Shown here piece after piece: positions 51,031-62,830 of a stretch of 64,000 nt of DNA. The stretch spans positions 184,604,001 to 184,668,000 of the forward strand of contig NC_060210.1 of the NCBI RefSeq assembly GCF_021130785.1. The letters run 5' to 3'. Position numbers and translations under genes: made by a program. The notes under the pieces are model-generated. The model did no database searches. It was not told the DNA's origin and worked only from the letters and a program-made list of their open reading frames with translations. Numbering within the stretch: the first letter of the stretch is position 1; each line of letters starts with the position of its first letter. The DNA comes from Homalodisca vitripennis. Lineage: Eukaryota; Arthropoda; Insecta; Hemiptera; Cicadellidae.

Positions 51031-53062
51031 ACCTTCATTTTTAAATTTGTGTTGTTATTAAATTTGAATAAAATGTACCCCTTTGGCATATGATATTTGT
51101 CAAAATTGTAGAGACGGGAGTTAAACTATATATAATGGGTACTTACGATAAGAATTTAATAGTACAGATTTATGAAATCAGTTCAACGACCTTTTTATTA
51201 CATAATTATCCGACATAGAATATAGTAGTCTAACTGTTACTGTACAACTTCAATTAGTTTTACCAAGAAATAATATTTATATACAATTTTGTTAACGTTT
51301 TAAATTGTTAAGAAGAATGAATGCTAATATTATCTTAATGATTTAAGTTTGCACACACACTCAATGTCATGTACTGCCCTCATATTTTGTTTTAGAGTTA
51401 TTTCTTAAATACAATATTTTTTTAAGCAGTAATCATTATAACACATCTCCTAAACTCTAAAGTAAATATTTTATATATGTCATATTACTTTGTAACGTTC
51501 GCACATGTAAAAATAATAAATTTATAATATTAGTCTGGCTCACTTGTCAGTGAATATGGCTGATAAAGATGTCTGAAAATTGTTTTATTCGAACAATATA
51601 TTTTTATTTTATTTTTAATTTAAAATTTAACTCAAATTAAAATCACAAATTTTAATATTCCAAGCACTTCCACAATGGTGAGTCTCGTTCTTGCGGTTGT
51701 TTACTGCCAAGGCTGTATTCTGGCATTCCAGACATCACACTAAGAGAAGGGTGAACTGGAGCTGAATTCAACAATCAAATGTCAAAAAGGATGGAGAACT
51801 AATAATTCTCAGCGGAAAGGCTCATGGGGATGTGGATAGTTATGGAAGGGTTAAACTACGTAACAATGTACGATTCCTATCTGTAAATTCTAACTGTTGA
51901 CGCTTTAGAGAGAGCAACAACTTCAGTGTATCCACAAAATAAATAAAAATAAATTTTGTCTTTACACCCTCAGCTTTGATCATTTATGACGTATTAGTAT
52001 TTATACTAATAGCATGTTAAGGATTGTGTAATATATATTGTTTAGATAGAGATAATTTCACGGCAGAGATTTCTAGAATTGGTCTTTTTGAATAACTTAA
52101 TATCCGCATTACTTGCACCCTTTCATGAAAGAGAACATGACTGATCTTTTAGTTGAATGATATGATTGAAACACGGTATGATTGAATTCAGCATTTGAAA
52201 TAGAATCTCGGTTACCAATGTAGCGAATAAATGAATTGCAATGCTTGGAATCAAGTGAAACCTAAAACAATTTTTTGTCAGAGTTGATCACAACACTGTC
52301 AAATAACGGTACTGAAAACAATAGCTATAACCCGTAGAGATGAGTATTAAATTCTTATAAGAGTCATGCTGACAAAAGATTAATGACTACGATTTTCAAT
52401 GAGAAATAACAAAGTTAGGGTTGATATTTTCAATGTAATATAAATTCAAAATTAAACTTAATTTGCGAAAATATATCAGAAAATCATTAAAATGTTGCAC
52501 GTACAAAACACTTAAAAGAAAGTGACCTGTTAATTACTCTCAAGCTACATGTTTCTTGAGGTTTATTTTGCAAACCCTTTGCTTTTAAAATAAGTTTCAA
52601 CGTCAAAGTCAAAAGATTCTTTGAGAAGTGACTTTCAATTGTGACTTTCTTACTTTTTATCCTTGAAATATTCAGACGCCTCTCAATGACATGCTTTGAT
52701 TCAAAACGCTAAACCTTAGAAAGAACTTCTATTGTTTGAAGCGCAATTTTGGTTTTCGGGAACGGTGTAAAACAACAAAACACATTCTTAAAAATATAAT
52801 TGTAGTGCCTTGAACTTACACTGTTTTAATTCCAGTGTTTTATAGAAAATTAAATATAAGTCTGAAATCAGCTTAACCAATAGTTCTTTGGTAATACAAT
52901 ACATTTTATAATACAACAGGTACTATATTCGTTTAAAATGTTGCATTCTATATCTTCACATATAAGTACAATTAGAGTATTACTTAATATTGGCAATTAA
53001 AAATTAACTAACCATTCTAACTAAAGTATTTTTTATTGTATTGAAATACGTAAACTACAAAA
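51031..53062. other. Copy B stretch without recognised genes
   Basis: Homology to copy A resumes at 52,450-52,760. The part 51,500-52,430 has no obvious counterpart in copy A and no recognised content. Confidence 0.5.
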
Positions 53063-54041
53063 TACAGTATTAGCCATAATAAACAATACTGAAACTGAAT
53101 CAGCTGAACTTGCCTTCTCCATAAGCTGATTCAACTGTCGATTGCTGCCACGGCTTCGTGTTCATTACTTCTTTCTTATTTGAGGTTAGTTTTTGCTAAC
53201 ATGGTTCTAAAAACGGTTGATAAAGTTTTTATCGTAGAGCATTATTTTCGCTCATACGGAATTGGACGTGCGGGTGGGCCAAGCATGTCATACACTGCAT
53301 TACGTTTTCAGGAACATTTCCACTAAACACGCTGTGACGCGGTGATTCTTAGTGTTGTTGAAACATTTCGAAGGAGAGGTAGTGTTTTGGCACAGCGAAA
53401 GGGCTTTTCAGGACGCCTAACTACTGTGTATAAATGAAAACCACGGAAGAGTGTTACAATAAGAGTTACAGTCACTGAAAAGAAGCCTAATAACCAAAAC
53501 TATATAGGGCATTCTTGATTGGTTTGGGAGAGATATCAGGAGATTTTGTCGTGCACGAAACCTGCCGTTAAATTCACAGTGGTTCCAGCAAGATGGCGCA
53601 ACCAGTCACACTGCCGTTAACAACATTGCTTTCCTCCAACAAATATTTGGCAACCGTCTCATCTCCCTTACAATAAACTCTCCTTACCCAGCCCACTCCC
53701 CCGATCTTACAACACCGGACACCTACGTCTGAGGAATGTTCAAAGAAAACATTTTCCTCGAGGACCCACCATCTACCATTGTTTAACTCAAAGAAAAAAT
53801 AACCATGTGTATTAGGAGAGCGGAACAACCCCTATTCATAAAAATAATACAAAACCTACAAGAACGGTACTAGTAATGCCTCAAACTAAACGTGGATCAT
53901 ATTGAACATGTTAATACCCGAGTTTTACCGATTTTGCCTCCTTTGACTTGTATTTGTTGGTAAAATCTATATGTAATGTTACTGTGTTTACCATAATAAA
54001 ATATTACCATTTCAGTACTGTTTATTTTGGCTAATACTGTA
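53063..54041 (+). mobile_element. Mariner-like DNA transposon remnant with TA target duplication
   Basis: The body 53,065-54,039 (975 bp) lies between TA dinucleotides. The ends form inverted repeats of about 33 bp: CAGTATTAGCCATAATAAAC then AATACTGAAA on the left, and the complement of CAGTATTAGCCAAAATAAAC then AGTACTGAAA on the right, with only a few mismatches. Copy A is uninterrupted at the matching place near 11.35-11.4 kb. A full-length autonomous element would be longer, so this copy has lost internal DNA. Confidence 0.92.
53201..53905 (+). pseudogene. Broken mariner-like transposase with internal deletion
   Basis: From the ATG at 53,201 the frame reads MVLKTVDKVFIVEHYFRSYG, the N-terminal helix-turn-helix seen in insect elements annotated with the DUF4817 domain. 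From 53,575 it resumes with WFQQDGATSHTA, NNIAFLQQIFGNRLIS and AHSPDLTTPDTY, matching the C-terminal half of the catalytic domain, where QDGA.PH and SPDL..PD blocks are usual and the second catalytic Asp lies in QDGA. The central part with the first catalytic Asp is mostly missing, and stops follow. It is inactive. Confidence 0.85.
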
Positions 54042-55170
54042 TCTTAGTGTGAAACGAAAGAAACCACAGAAAAAGTAGAATTTAACACCTCAAAGGTCTT
54101 ATACACATTCCACTTTTATTTTGAAATTAATTGGAAAATCTTCTTTCATAATTTGCAAAGAGTATATTATTTTTACTTATTAAACGTAATGGCAAGAAAC
54201 ATTGCCTTTTATTCGAGGCTACTTGTATTCTAGTGTCAGATTTATTATATTTTCTTACATAAATAAACTTACTATCTAACAAGTAAACTTTCGAAGATAA
54301 TATTGGTCCGAAACTAGTTAAAAGTTGAAGTGCTGCCAAGTACACAAATTCTATACCTTCTGGAGGAGATGTTTTGTAAGTCCAAGTACGAATCCCAAGT
54401 AAATATTTCATTCTATTTTTAAAACGATGCAAACTACGGCTGTAGCTGTATTGTTCGTCCTTATTAGAGAAGTTTTGTAAGGACATAAGGCGATCAGCAA
54501 CAGCTCAACAATAGACCTGATGTCTCCACATATAATTACACGTATGTAGTTAAATTAAATTAAATTGCATTAAATGTATATGCAACCATATAATATGTCC
54601 TGTAACTTACACATTGTGTATAATTAGCGTGATTATATTCTGATTACATTTTGACGCTTTTGACGCAAATTTGAAGGCTAAATTTATGTTGAATTTTTGT
54701 TAAATTGGTCATTGTATTTTTTTTTTCGGAAAAAAAGGACAAGGTATTACATAAAATTATATTTTTCCAAATTTCCTTTCTTAATGTTACTAACGGGAAA
54801 GGTTGCGCGGTTCATTTTAAGATGGCCTTCTAAACAAGTTTGTCCAATAATATTATTTTGGCGGGGTGTCAGTTCAAACTTCCATATCTGACCTTTATGC
54901 TCGTTAGCAAAGTGGCACAAGATTTAAAAGCAGTATCATTATCCGATGTGCAAATATTTCCCCCTGCAATGTTTTTAATGCCTATACAAAGCCTCTGACG
55001 GAGTATGTACGTGCTTTAATGGCAGTCTACAGATATCTCAGTTACACTCACTTCTCTTTTTAGTTTCTGTCAATGAGGTACAATAGTGAATGTAAAAACG
55101 TATAATTCAATACACCGGTTGCATTTAGTCAGTGAACACAATGTTTAAAGAGTAAAGATTATATTCTTAT
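54042..55170. other. Copy B right part, no recognised genes
   Basis: Aligns to 11.4-12.56 kb. The best stretch is CCGAAACTAGTTAAAAGTTG with GCTGCCAAGTACACAAAT. The 119-codon minus-strand frame 54,127-54,486 is not kept in copy A and has no motif. Confidence 0.6.
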
Positions 55171-57112
55171 CATTTCAAAATATAAGTGAATTATTCTATT
55201 ATTTATTTAAGGTTATGAGGTAATTCTAACGTTTCAATTTTAAACAAAAACTCCCCTCTATTAAATAATCTTAAAATGCTGCATTGATCAGGATAGGCAT
55301 CTAAAATGTATTTACGTGTGTTTTGGTACAAAAAATCATTCCAAATTTAGTAATTTCAATGAATTGGGTATATTTCACAAAATAGTACTAATTTTAATAC
55401 TAAAAAGTTGGTTATTTACATCGTATCATTTCTTTCTAATGTTTTTGCTTTGGTTCATATCTACTAAAACGATCTTCATATTTTCACTTCCAATATAGAC
55501 TCAAATAGTTGTTTTTTGGGACACTTCAACAGGTAATTTAAAGAGTATTTATGTTAAAATAGAGGAGCACCCGGCTGAAGAAGAGGAGCATCGGTTTCTT
55601 TTTCTTATTGGAGAGTTAAGAAGTACGTTGGGTCTGACGAAATTACCATATCTGATAATTTTTCATCTCTTTCAAACTTAACGCATTGTTATCTTAGACA
55701 AACTTACATTCATTAGACAACGATTTTAAGCCTTAGTATAGTACAAGACTAATGGGGATTATATTTATAAGTATGCGTAGCGGTTCATTCCGCAAATATA
55801 CTAAATATTATTGTATCTTTGGGAAAATATTTTAGAATAGCATTGCAGGAAATATTAATGACTGCCAAAAATTTGATTAACGAAAAAAATATTTTTCTAT
55901 TTTGTCTTACAACTGTAAGAAATTTCCAAGAAAGCCCTAAAGTTAAAAGCATATATTAGGTTCTGCATTTGTTATAACACCTACGCAACGATTTATATTG
56001 TAATGGAACATGTTTTATTTAATTGCCTATTGAAGAGATGAGAAATATCCTGATGTCGTTTGGAGAACTATATCTTGTTAATTTTCGTTACTTTCAAACT
56101 TACCATCCATCTGACTTTACCACTTTCAGTCATAATGACAAATGGGCATGTCAGTATCAGTATGTGCAGCAGTTTTTTTCCATAAATCTGCCGTATATAT
56201 TTGTCTTTTAAGACAAAATATTATAAGAGCATTCAAGAAAGCATTACTAAATGTCAGGAATTAATCTAATTTACATCATATTTTTCGTCTTACAAATTTG
56301 AAATTTAACATGCATAATATTATAATACTATTAAATGAAGTTAATTATAGAATGTACAACAGTAATTATAAAACTGTGAAGTAACTGGAATACAAGCACA
56401 TATTTGCTCACGGACAATAAGACATGTAAATCCGATTTGCCTTTACCTATGTAAGGTGATGAATAAAATGTCTGCTACGACTGGAGGATAGAACACAAGC
56501 GAGTGCCCCATAAAGACAACATTTAACATGTGAGCATTGTTTGTACAGCACAAAGTAGATCACCTGCAATGAGGTCAACCAGATTTACAGTGTTTCTTAT
56601 ACTCTGACTCGACCTTTAAGAAAGAGATTTACTACTTTGTTCCTTTATTTTATTTTTATAACAAGGAACAAGCACTACATTTTTCGTTCGTTTTAATAAA
56701 CGGCTTTTGATTAATATAATTGACTGAACTACAGACCTAAATACTTAATTTTAGTTATATATATTCTCATGCGATTATATCCCAATAAAAACTTTCAATT
56801 GAACTAATTTTTATGCACTGTAAATTCTCAAGCACTGAAATTAGATAAACAAAATACTTACTGTTTTTTTTTATATATATATAGCCTCTTTAAGTTACTT
56901 AATTTTTAAGGCAAGATCTATAAATGATAAATATACAAAATTCATAACAGTCTCAGAAAATGTGATCATTAAATTTGTATCTTTAGGCAAACTGTACTTA
57001 GAAAAATGGCTTCAGAATTAATTTCTTTATTTACTTTGCTATACCACTAAATAACATTTTCTGAAATGGCATATCTTAAATAAGGAAATAATTCAGTTAA
57101 ACTTTGTCAACT
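55171..57112. other. AT-rich stretch, nothing recognised
   Basis: Only chance frames. A poly-T and short AT run lies near 56,865. Confidence 0.45.
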
Positions 57113-58340
57113 ACTGTGCGGCAATTACTACAGACAAGTAGATCTATAGCTAAGGTTGTAATCTACAATAAGAATGTAAGTTCTTAGGTGAAGATAACGA
57201 CAGTAACAAATTGTTACTGTTTGTCTATCTACTGTGCGACAACTTCTACAGTCAAGTGGAACATGGCTAAGGTTGTACCCTACAATAAGAATGTACGTTG
57301 TTAGTTGAGATAACGACAGTAAATAAAGGTCACTATTTGTCTATATACTGTGCGAAAACTGCTTCAGACAAGTGGAACAATAGCTAAGGTTGTACCCTAC
57401 AATAAGAATGTACGTTGTTAGGTGAAGATAACGACAGTACCAAATTGTCACTGTTTGTCTATCTACTGTGCGACAACTGCTACAGACAAGTGGAACAATA
57501 GCTAAGGTTGTACCTTACAATAAGAATGTACGTTGTTAGGTGAAGATAACGACAGTACCAAATTGTCACTGTTTGTCTATCTACTGTGCGACAACTGCTA
57601 CAGACAAGTGGAACAATAGCTAAGGTTGTACCTTACAATAAGAATGTACGTTGTTAGGTGAAGATAACGACAGTACCAAATTGTCACTGTTTGTCTATCT
57701 ACTGTGCGACAACTGCTACAGACAAGTGGAACAATAGCTAAGGTTGTACCTTACAATAAGAATATACGTTGTTAGGTGAAGATAACGACAGTACCAAATT
57801 GTCACTGTTTGTCTATCTACTGTGCGACAACTGCTACAGACAAGTGGAACAATAGCTAAGGTTGTACCTTACAATAAGAATGTACGTTGTTAGGTGAATA
57901 TAACGACAGTAACAAATTGTCACGGTTTGTCTATCTACTGTGCGAAAACTGCTTCAGACAAGTGGAACAATAGCTAAGGTTGTACCCTACAATAAGAATG
58001 TACGTTGTTAGGTGAAGATATCGACAGTAACAAATGGTTACTGTTTGTCTATCAACTGTGCGATAACTGCTACAGTCAAGTGGATCAATCAATACATAAG
58101 GTAGTAACCTAAAGTAAGAATATACATTGTTTGGTAAAGATAACGACAGTAAAAAATGATCACTGTATGCCTATATAATGTGCCACAACTGGTACAGACA
58201 AATAGATAAATAGCTAATGTGGTTACCTACCGTAAAAACGTACACTGTTAGGTGAAGATAAAGACAGTAACAAATGGTCAATGTTTGCCTATCTTCTGTG
58301 CGACAACTGCTAAAGACAAGTGGATCAATAGCTAAGGTGT
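57113..58340 (+). repeat. Satellite array, unit 118 bp, about ten copies
   Basis: Unit landmarks: ACTGTGCGACAACTGCTACA, GACAAGTGGAACAATAGCTA, AAGGTTGTACCTTACAATAA, GAATGTACGTTGTTAGGTGA and GATAACGACAGTACCAAATT. The spacing is exactly 118 bp through 57,421, 57,539 and 57,657. Central units (about 57,360-57,890) are nearly identical and edge units diverge, which is the mark of unequal exchange. Some units carry a hairpin, for example ACAGTAACAAATTGTTACTGT at 57,197. A related, essentially unexpanded unit lies at 33.5 kb on the other strand. Confidence 0.96.
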
Positions 58341-58640
58341 CCTAGTTGTGAAAATACACTTCATTCTCTCTCAGTAGCTTATCAGTATTATTTCCATCTA
58401 AGTGTGAGTGTCTTGTTAACGTTAAACATAATTCCACTGTGAGGTTTAGTCAATTATTCCAAACTCGAATTAAACATTTGTTACATAAGTTTTGATGTAA
58501 TTACATTATAAATTGGATATTTTCACTATTTATAATTTTTTTTATTTATTGTCTCAACTGCCCTGACCAATATAAATAATGAAATTCCCTTTCTTGCAAA
58601 CTCAGAATAAAAAAACTTATTAATTGTATGGCTGTCATAT
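58341..58640 (+). repeat. Right flank of the satellite, inverted duplicate of 33.2-33.5 kb
   Basis: CATTCTCTCTCAGTAGCTTA, TAAGTGTGAGTGTCTTGTTA, TAGTCAATTATTCCAAA and GACCAATATAAATAATGAAA all recur as complements at 33,200-33,520. Together with one to two satellite units, the shared unit is about 0.43 kb. Confidence 0.88.
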
Positions 58641-61600
58641 AGATTTTAAACTGAAGATTAAAAGATGATTTGGAATGCACATTAAAAAAGTTATTGATAT
58701 AACGACTGTTTACTAAATGAGATATTAATATTTATTTAAAATTTTACTTTGTAAACGTCACTTTTTTCGAATAAAACGTTTAAGAAATGATGATTACCAA
58801 ATTGTGTGTTTTTTAGTTTGTAATTTTGTAACACTTCATTTTTTTATATCCTTGGTGTTCTAACCAAAAATGATATTTTAGTGTAAAATAAAAAAATACC
58901 GTCACTTTTAATAGTATAATAATTTAATTTATATATATATATATATATATATATAACGGTAAGTGAGATATATATATATATATATTATATACTGTGTATA
59001 TATATATTTATATAAATATCTCTCACTTTGTTTTAGGTTTTTATTTTGTTCGCTTATAATAAAACAAGAACAGTACGTATATTTGTTCTGAAATTTCCTA
59101 TTTAACTTCAAAATTAATATTATAACATTCCCATTCAACATAGTAAGTTTTTATAACCCTTGAGAATTAAGATGTAATTTGGCATCATTCTATTTCAGTT
59201 TTATTTCTTGAGGTGTAGCAGTCAATTTAACCGTTATATGCCCCAATTTATTCGGGTGTATTATGTGTCAAGCAAATTTCAATCTTAACCTGGGCTAACA
59301 TCTGCCTCTATCGTTATTTATTCTGAGCTTATTGCTAATATATATTAATACATTATATGCTAAAATTTTTAACAGTGTTTTGAGTTATCAATTATTGTAG
59401 TCGCTATCGAAAGTAACTTTTATAATAAATAAAGTGCACTTTGCCATATACTTAGTTAGATACAGTGTTTGGCAGCAAACTGGTTAATTGTTGTGCCAAG
59501 TCTATATTTCCTGTGAGGCATTAGACTGTATGCAAGTATATTGCAGATTACTGTTGTAAGCGATATCTGCACTGGTATAACTTTCAGAATTACCAAATCA
59601 AACAAATGTCATTTTCTCCTTAAACTTCAGTGTTAGTGTTACTATTAAAGAAGAAATACATTTTTTTATTGGTAGTTCTTGAGTCATGTTTGAAATTTAA
59701 CATATTTTTTATGCTTATTAACTGCTACTTATACATACATGGTTAAATACTTAGGTTCTAAAATATATTTTAATACTGCAATTTTGTTTGTATAAAATTA
59801 AATAGTTTTAATTTTAGTTTTAATTGAATTAAAATCACAGCCTTTCCAATACATTTATAAAAATAAAACAATCTATTAGAAATATAAATAATCAATATTT
59901 ATTTCCAATAAATAAAAAGCTAATACTTTTTAAGCACTTTAAATTAGCTTACCTCTTACTCTCTTTTGCAAATCTGTATTGTATTGCAGGATATACATTG
60001 TGTATTTTTTAGTTAGGTTATGTTATTATATTTAGTGTGTTTTTCGTACGAGTAATTAATTTCCTTTCCAGCATAATTAGAAAAAATAAATAATTTATTA
60101 CATACTAATAATTATTCAGTTATACAGTTAATGAAAAGCTAATAGATTTTAAATATTTCTATTCTTGACCTCTAAATCTCTTGTAATATTTTTTTATATT
60201 ACAGGGGATGAAGGATTTTTTGGGATATTATGTGTATTTTTTGTACTTAAGTTGAATAATTTATATTTAGATTAGTGAAATTAATTTTTATACTTTATTT
60301 ATACCCAAAACCGTGTACTTATATATTTTTAGTTTCTAACTAGCAACTACTGTTAAATTAAGATCTAGAAATGATTTACATTCATCACTATATTTCTTAA
60401 TGTTTTTGCTTTTTTTTAATTTTCATCTTACTTCATAATATTTCAGTATTTTAACCACTCAGGAAATGAGACTATAAAAATCCATATTTACAATAATCAT
60501 TTTATAAATAAGTTGGACAGTTATCATATTAAAAGCAATTATTAAATTCGGATGTACTTTATACACTATGATAACGGATAAAAAGCAATTCTTTATAATC
60601 ATAGTAGTGAAGCATCTGCCTTAAATACACACCAGTAAATGTTATACATATGGGTAGAAGACAACGCATGATTTTTCGATACAATAATATAACGACAGTT
60701 AAACTTGTGTTTAGAATGATTTACAAAAATAACTCACTACATATAACGTAGCTATGGTGGGAAGGATTGATTTAATGTGAAATATAGGATTACTCAATGT
60801 TACATTTTAAATATAGCAGTAACTGGAATTGTGGCCATAAACAAAAATTTGCTGTTGTACAATTTACTGTAGAGAGAGGGAGAGAGCAAGAGTGTGTGTC
60901 AGAACAGTCATGTGATTGTTACTGTTATCGACAGGGAATCAATCAGTCAGATTTAATACAACTTTGTGAAACGATCCATCAAGTTTGTAGACTCAGAAGT
61001 ATACTTCTGTACTTTTGATACCTTTACGACAGAATTTCTAATATCTATTCATATATGTGTACTTAAGGTAGTAAATAGAAATCATAAAAAATACTTTAAA
61101 CAAATGTTTCAAAATTTCCTTATTTTATCCTATTAAAATTTAATATTAAATTCTATACGTTTTATCATTGTTTCCCGAAGTCACTAAATTATTGATTTGT
61201 GCACGCACTGAGATAGTTAGGAGAAAGCATGTTTCAACTATCAGCGATCCTCTCAGGAATTGTCTACTAAAGTGTGGACAGTGTGGGGATATTTATAAAA
61301 GGTAACAACACCAAAAATAAATTATGTAATTTATAATAGTATGTTCTTACAGTAAAAATAAATATTTAATTAAGTAGTTTCTGTTATCGTACGGAACTGT
61401 TTGTTAATGTAGTACATATTCTACTGCACAGAATACCTTAATTTTAATGGAAAATCTTGCTCGTCGTTAATAAATTTACAATACATATCTTCTCCGTCTG
61501 TTCTTTCGTAATCAATTTCAGTAGTAAGGTATCAGTTTTTAAACTTCTCAAAAGTATACTCATAGTTAACTCTTTTAGAATAAAAGCTTGAAAATAAATT

Positions 61601-62198
61601 CCCCTATAGAAGAAAATACAACTAGATACCCACAGACTTTTTATTTTAGAGTTACTCCTTAGTAAAACCGCGGGTAACTGCCAGTTTATGTGAAACTATT
61701 AAAATCTTTGAGGATGCAATCCAATGCAGAAGGAGATATGAGGTAGCTTTGGACTAGAATTTTGCTGTCATAGAAAACATCTTTAGTATAACGCACTAGA
61801 TTATTAAAGGCAATACATTCCTTTGATCTTTGACTTCAGTGAGGTGGAATGTTTTGAAGTAAGCAGCCCACACCTAGCAGAGTCTTATCCTTATCCCGTA
61901 AACCTTTGGCTCTTTCCAGAAGAGATTAAACATAAAAGTTAGAAAATCTCGTGGAAAAAACTTTCACAACGGTCCCTCTTATTTTGTCCAGGTCTACTAT
62001 CTCAAAGTATTTCCCTCTAGCACAAATTGCTATTTGTTTACTGTATAAAATAAAAATACACAGAATTACGAATGGAAAATATAGGATCATTGTGAAGTAT
62101 CCTGAGCTTAGAAGATCATCAATCTAAGCAAGGTAACTAAGTATTGATCACTAGTTTCACGCACACAGACTCATATCTATCTGTAGAGTATTTCTACC
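58641..62198. other. AT-rich stretch with one AT-rich hairpin
   Basis: 58,931-59,030 holds (TA)n tracts with AAGTGAGATATA on one side and TATCTCTCACTT on the other, giving a possible hairpin. The open frame 60,797-61,018 (73 codons) has no known motif. Nothing else recognised. Confidence 0.5.
58931..59030. repeat. AT-repeat hairpin
   Basis: GGTAAGTGAGATATATATAT pairs with ATAAATATCTCTCACTTTG across a TATACTGTGTATA centre. Confidence 0.7.
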
Positions 62199-62213
62199 AG
62201 ATAACTATAGTTA
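62199..62213 (+). repeat. Left 15-bp target-site repeat of the tRNA-like cluster
   Basis: AGATAACTATAGTTA, exactly repeated at 62,816-62,830 on the other side of the cluster. Confidence 0.8.
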
Positions 62214-62345
62214 ATTTCAATAAACATTCAAAATAACATATGATCGGAAGACCAAATACCTGTCAAACGACTTTTATTTACATTAAACTGTATAAATGGC
62301 AATAGCCTTATTTAATTTCTATAAACATTGAATCGCAAAAAGTAC

Positions 62346-62366
62346 TTGCTCCGCCGGGAGTCGATA
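62346..62366 (-). pseudogene. Truncated tRNA-like gene (3' part only)
   Basis: Only the acceptor 3' strand and part of the T-arm remain (complement of TTGCTCCGCCGGGAGTCGA) before the orientation switch. Confidence 0.7.
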
Positions 62367-62427
62367 CGTGACATGCATATGTGACAGATACGGTCAAATA
62401 CAAAATAATTAAATCGTAAAAAGTAAG

Positions 62428-62498
62428 CGCTCTGTGGTGTAATGGTAGCACATTCACCCGGCAAGTGAAAGATCCGGGTTCGACTCCCGGCGGAGCAG
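62428..62498 (+). tRNA. tRNA-like gene, 62-kb cluster unit 1
   Basis: Same cloverleaf as the 14-kb copies with small changes: position 43 is A, which restores a Watson-Crick pair with T27, position 59 is C (GGTTCGACTCC, still B-box consensus), and position 73 is G. The loop is again CCGGCAA. The leader AAATCGTAAAAAGT and trailer ACTTTTTGTGATTCAA still pair. Confidence 0.72.
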
Positions 62499-62678
62499 GT
62501 ACTTTTTGTGATTCAATGTTTATTGAAATTAAATAAGGCTATTGCTATTTATACAGTTTATTGTAAACAAAGTCGGTTGACAGGTATTTGGTCTTCCGAT
62601 CATATGTTAGTTTGCTTATTTAAACGCATATGTGACAGATACGGCCAAATACAAAATAATTGAATCGGAAAAAGTAAG

Positions 62679-62749
62679 CGCTCTGTGGTGTAATGGTAGC
62701 ACATTCACCCGGCAAGTGAGAGATCCGGGTTCGACTCCCGGCGGAGCAA
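62679..62749 (+). tRNA. tRNA-like gene, 62-kb cluster unit 2
   Basis: Differs from the 14-kb copies at position 1 (C for G, unpaired with A72 in both cases) and at position 59 (C for G). All stems hold. C33 with GGC is kept. It lies 251 bp downstream of the first copy and is followed by ACTTTTTGCG. Confidence 0.74.
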
Positions 62750-62815
62750 GTACTTTTTGCGATTCAATGTTTATTGAAATTAAATAAGGCTATTGCCATT
62801 TATACAGTTTAATAT

Positions 62816-62830
62816 AGATAACTATAGTTA
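62816..62830 (+). repeat. Right 15-bp target-site repeat of the tRNA-like cluster
   Basis: AGATAACTATAGTTA, identical to the left copy. Confidence 0.8.

Larger units (their letters stand above)
44795..55170 (+). repeat. Segmental duplication, copy B (direct)
   Basis: This is the partner of the block at the left edge of the window, in the same order and orientation. It lacks the long (TG)n tract, the TTAA-flanked transposon and the 6.54-7.18 kb block of copy A. It carries instead a Penelope-like fragment (46.87-47.63 kb) and a mariner-like element (53,065-54,039). Since each copy serves as the empty-site control for the other's insertions, the insertions probably postdate the duplication. The left limit shown is only where homology meets copy A's base 1; the true boundary may lie further left. 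Nothing that looks like an intact gene is visible. Confidence 0.9.
62214..62815 (+). mobile_element. Cluster of tRNA-containing units with inverted left end
   Basis: The left 150 bp (62,232-62,366) carry the unit on the minus strand up to the T-arm of a tRNA-like gene. At about 62,367 the orientation flips and two full units follow on the plus strand. Unit text matches the 14-kb palindrome (CATATGATCGGAAGACCAAA, CATATGTGACAGATACGG, ATTGAATCG). Between the flanking 15-bp direct repeats this looks like one insertion event. The inverted left end recalls twin-priming retroposition or Penelope-type copies. Divergence from the 14-kb units is moderate, so the two loci were seeded separately or long ago. 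Confidence 0.8.

Noticed and set aside
54127..54486. 119-codon minus-strand frame
   Set aside because: Not kept in the homologous part of copy A, no motif, and overlaps duplicated non-coding sequence.
57113..58340. Regular repeats that might suggest a CRISPR array
   Set aside because: The whole 118-bp unit is repeated with no unique spacers, and the window is eukaryotic in character; it is a satellite.
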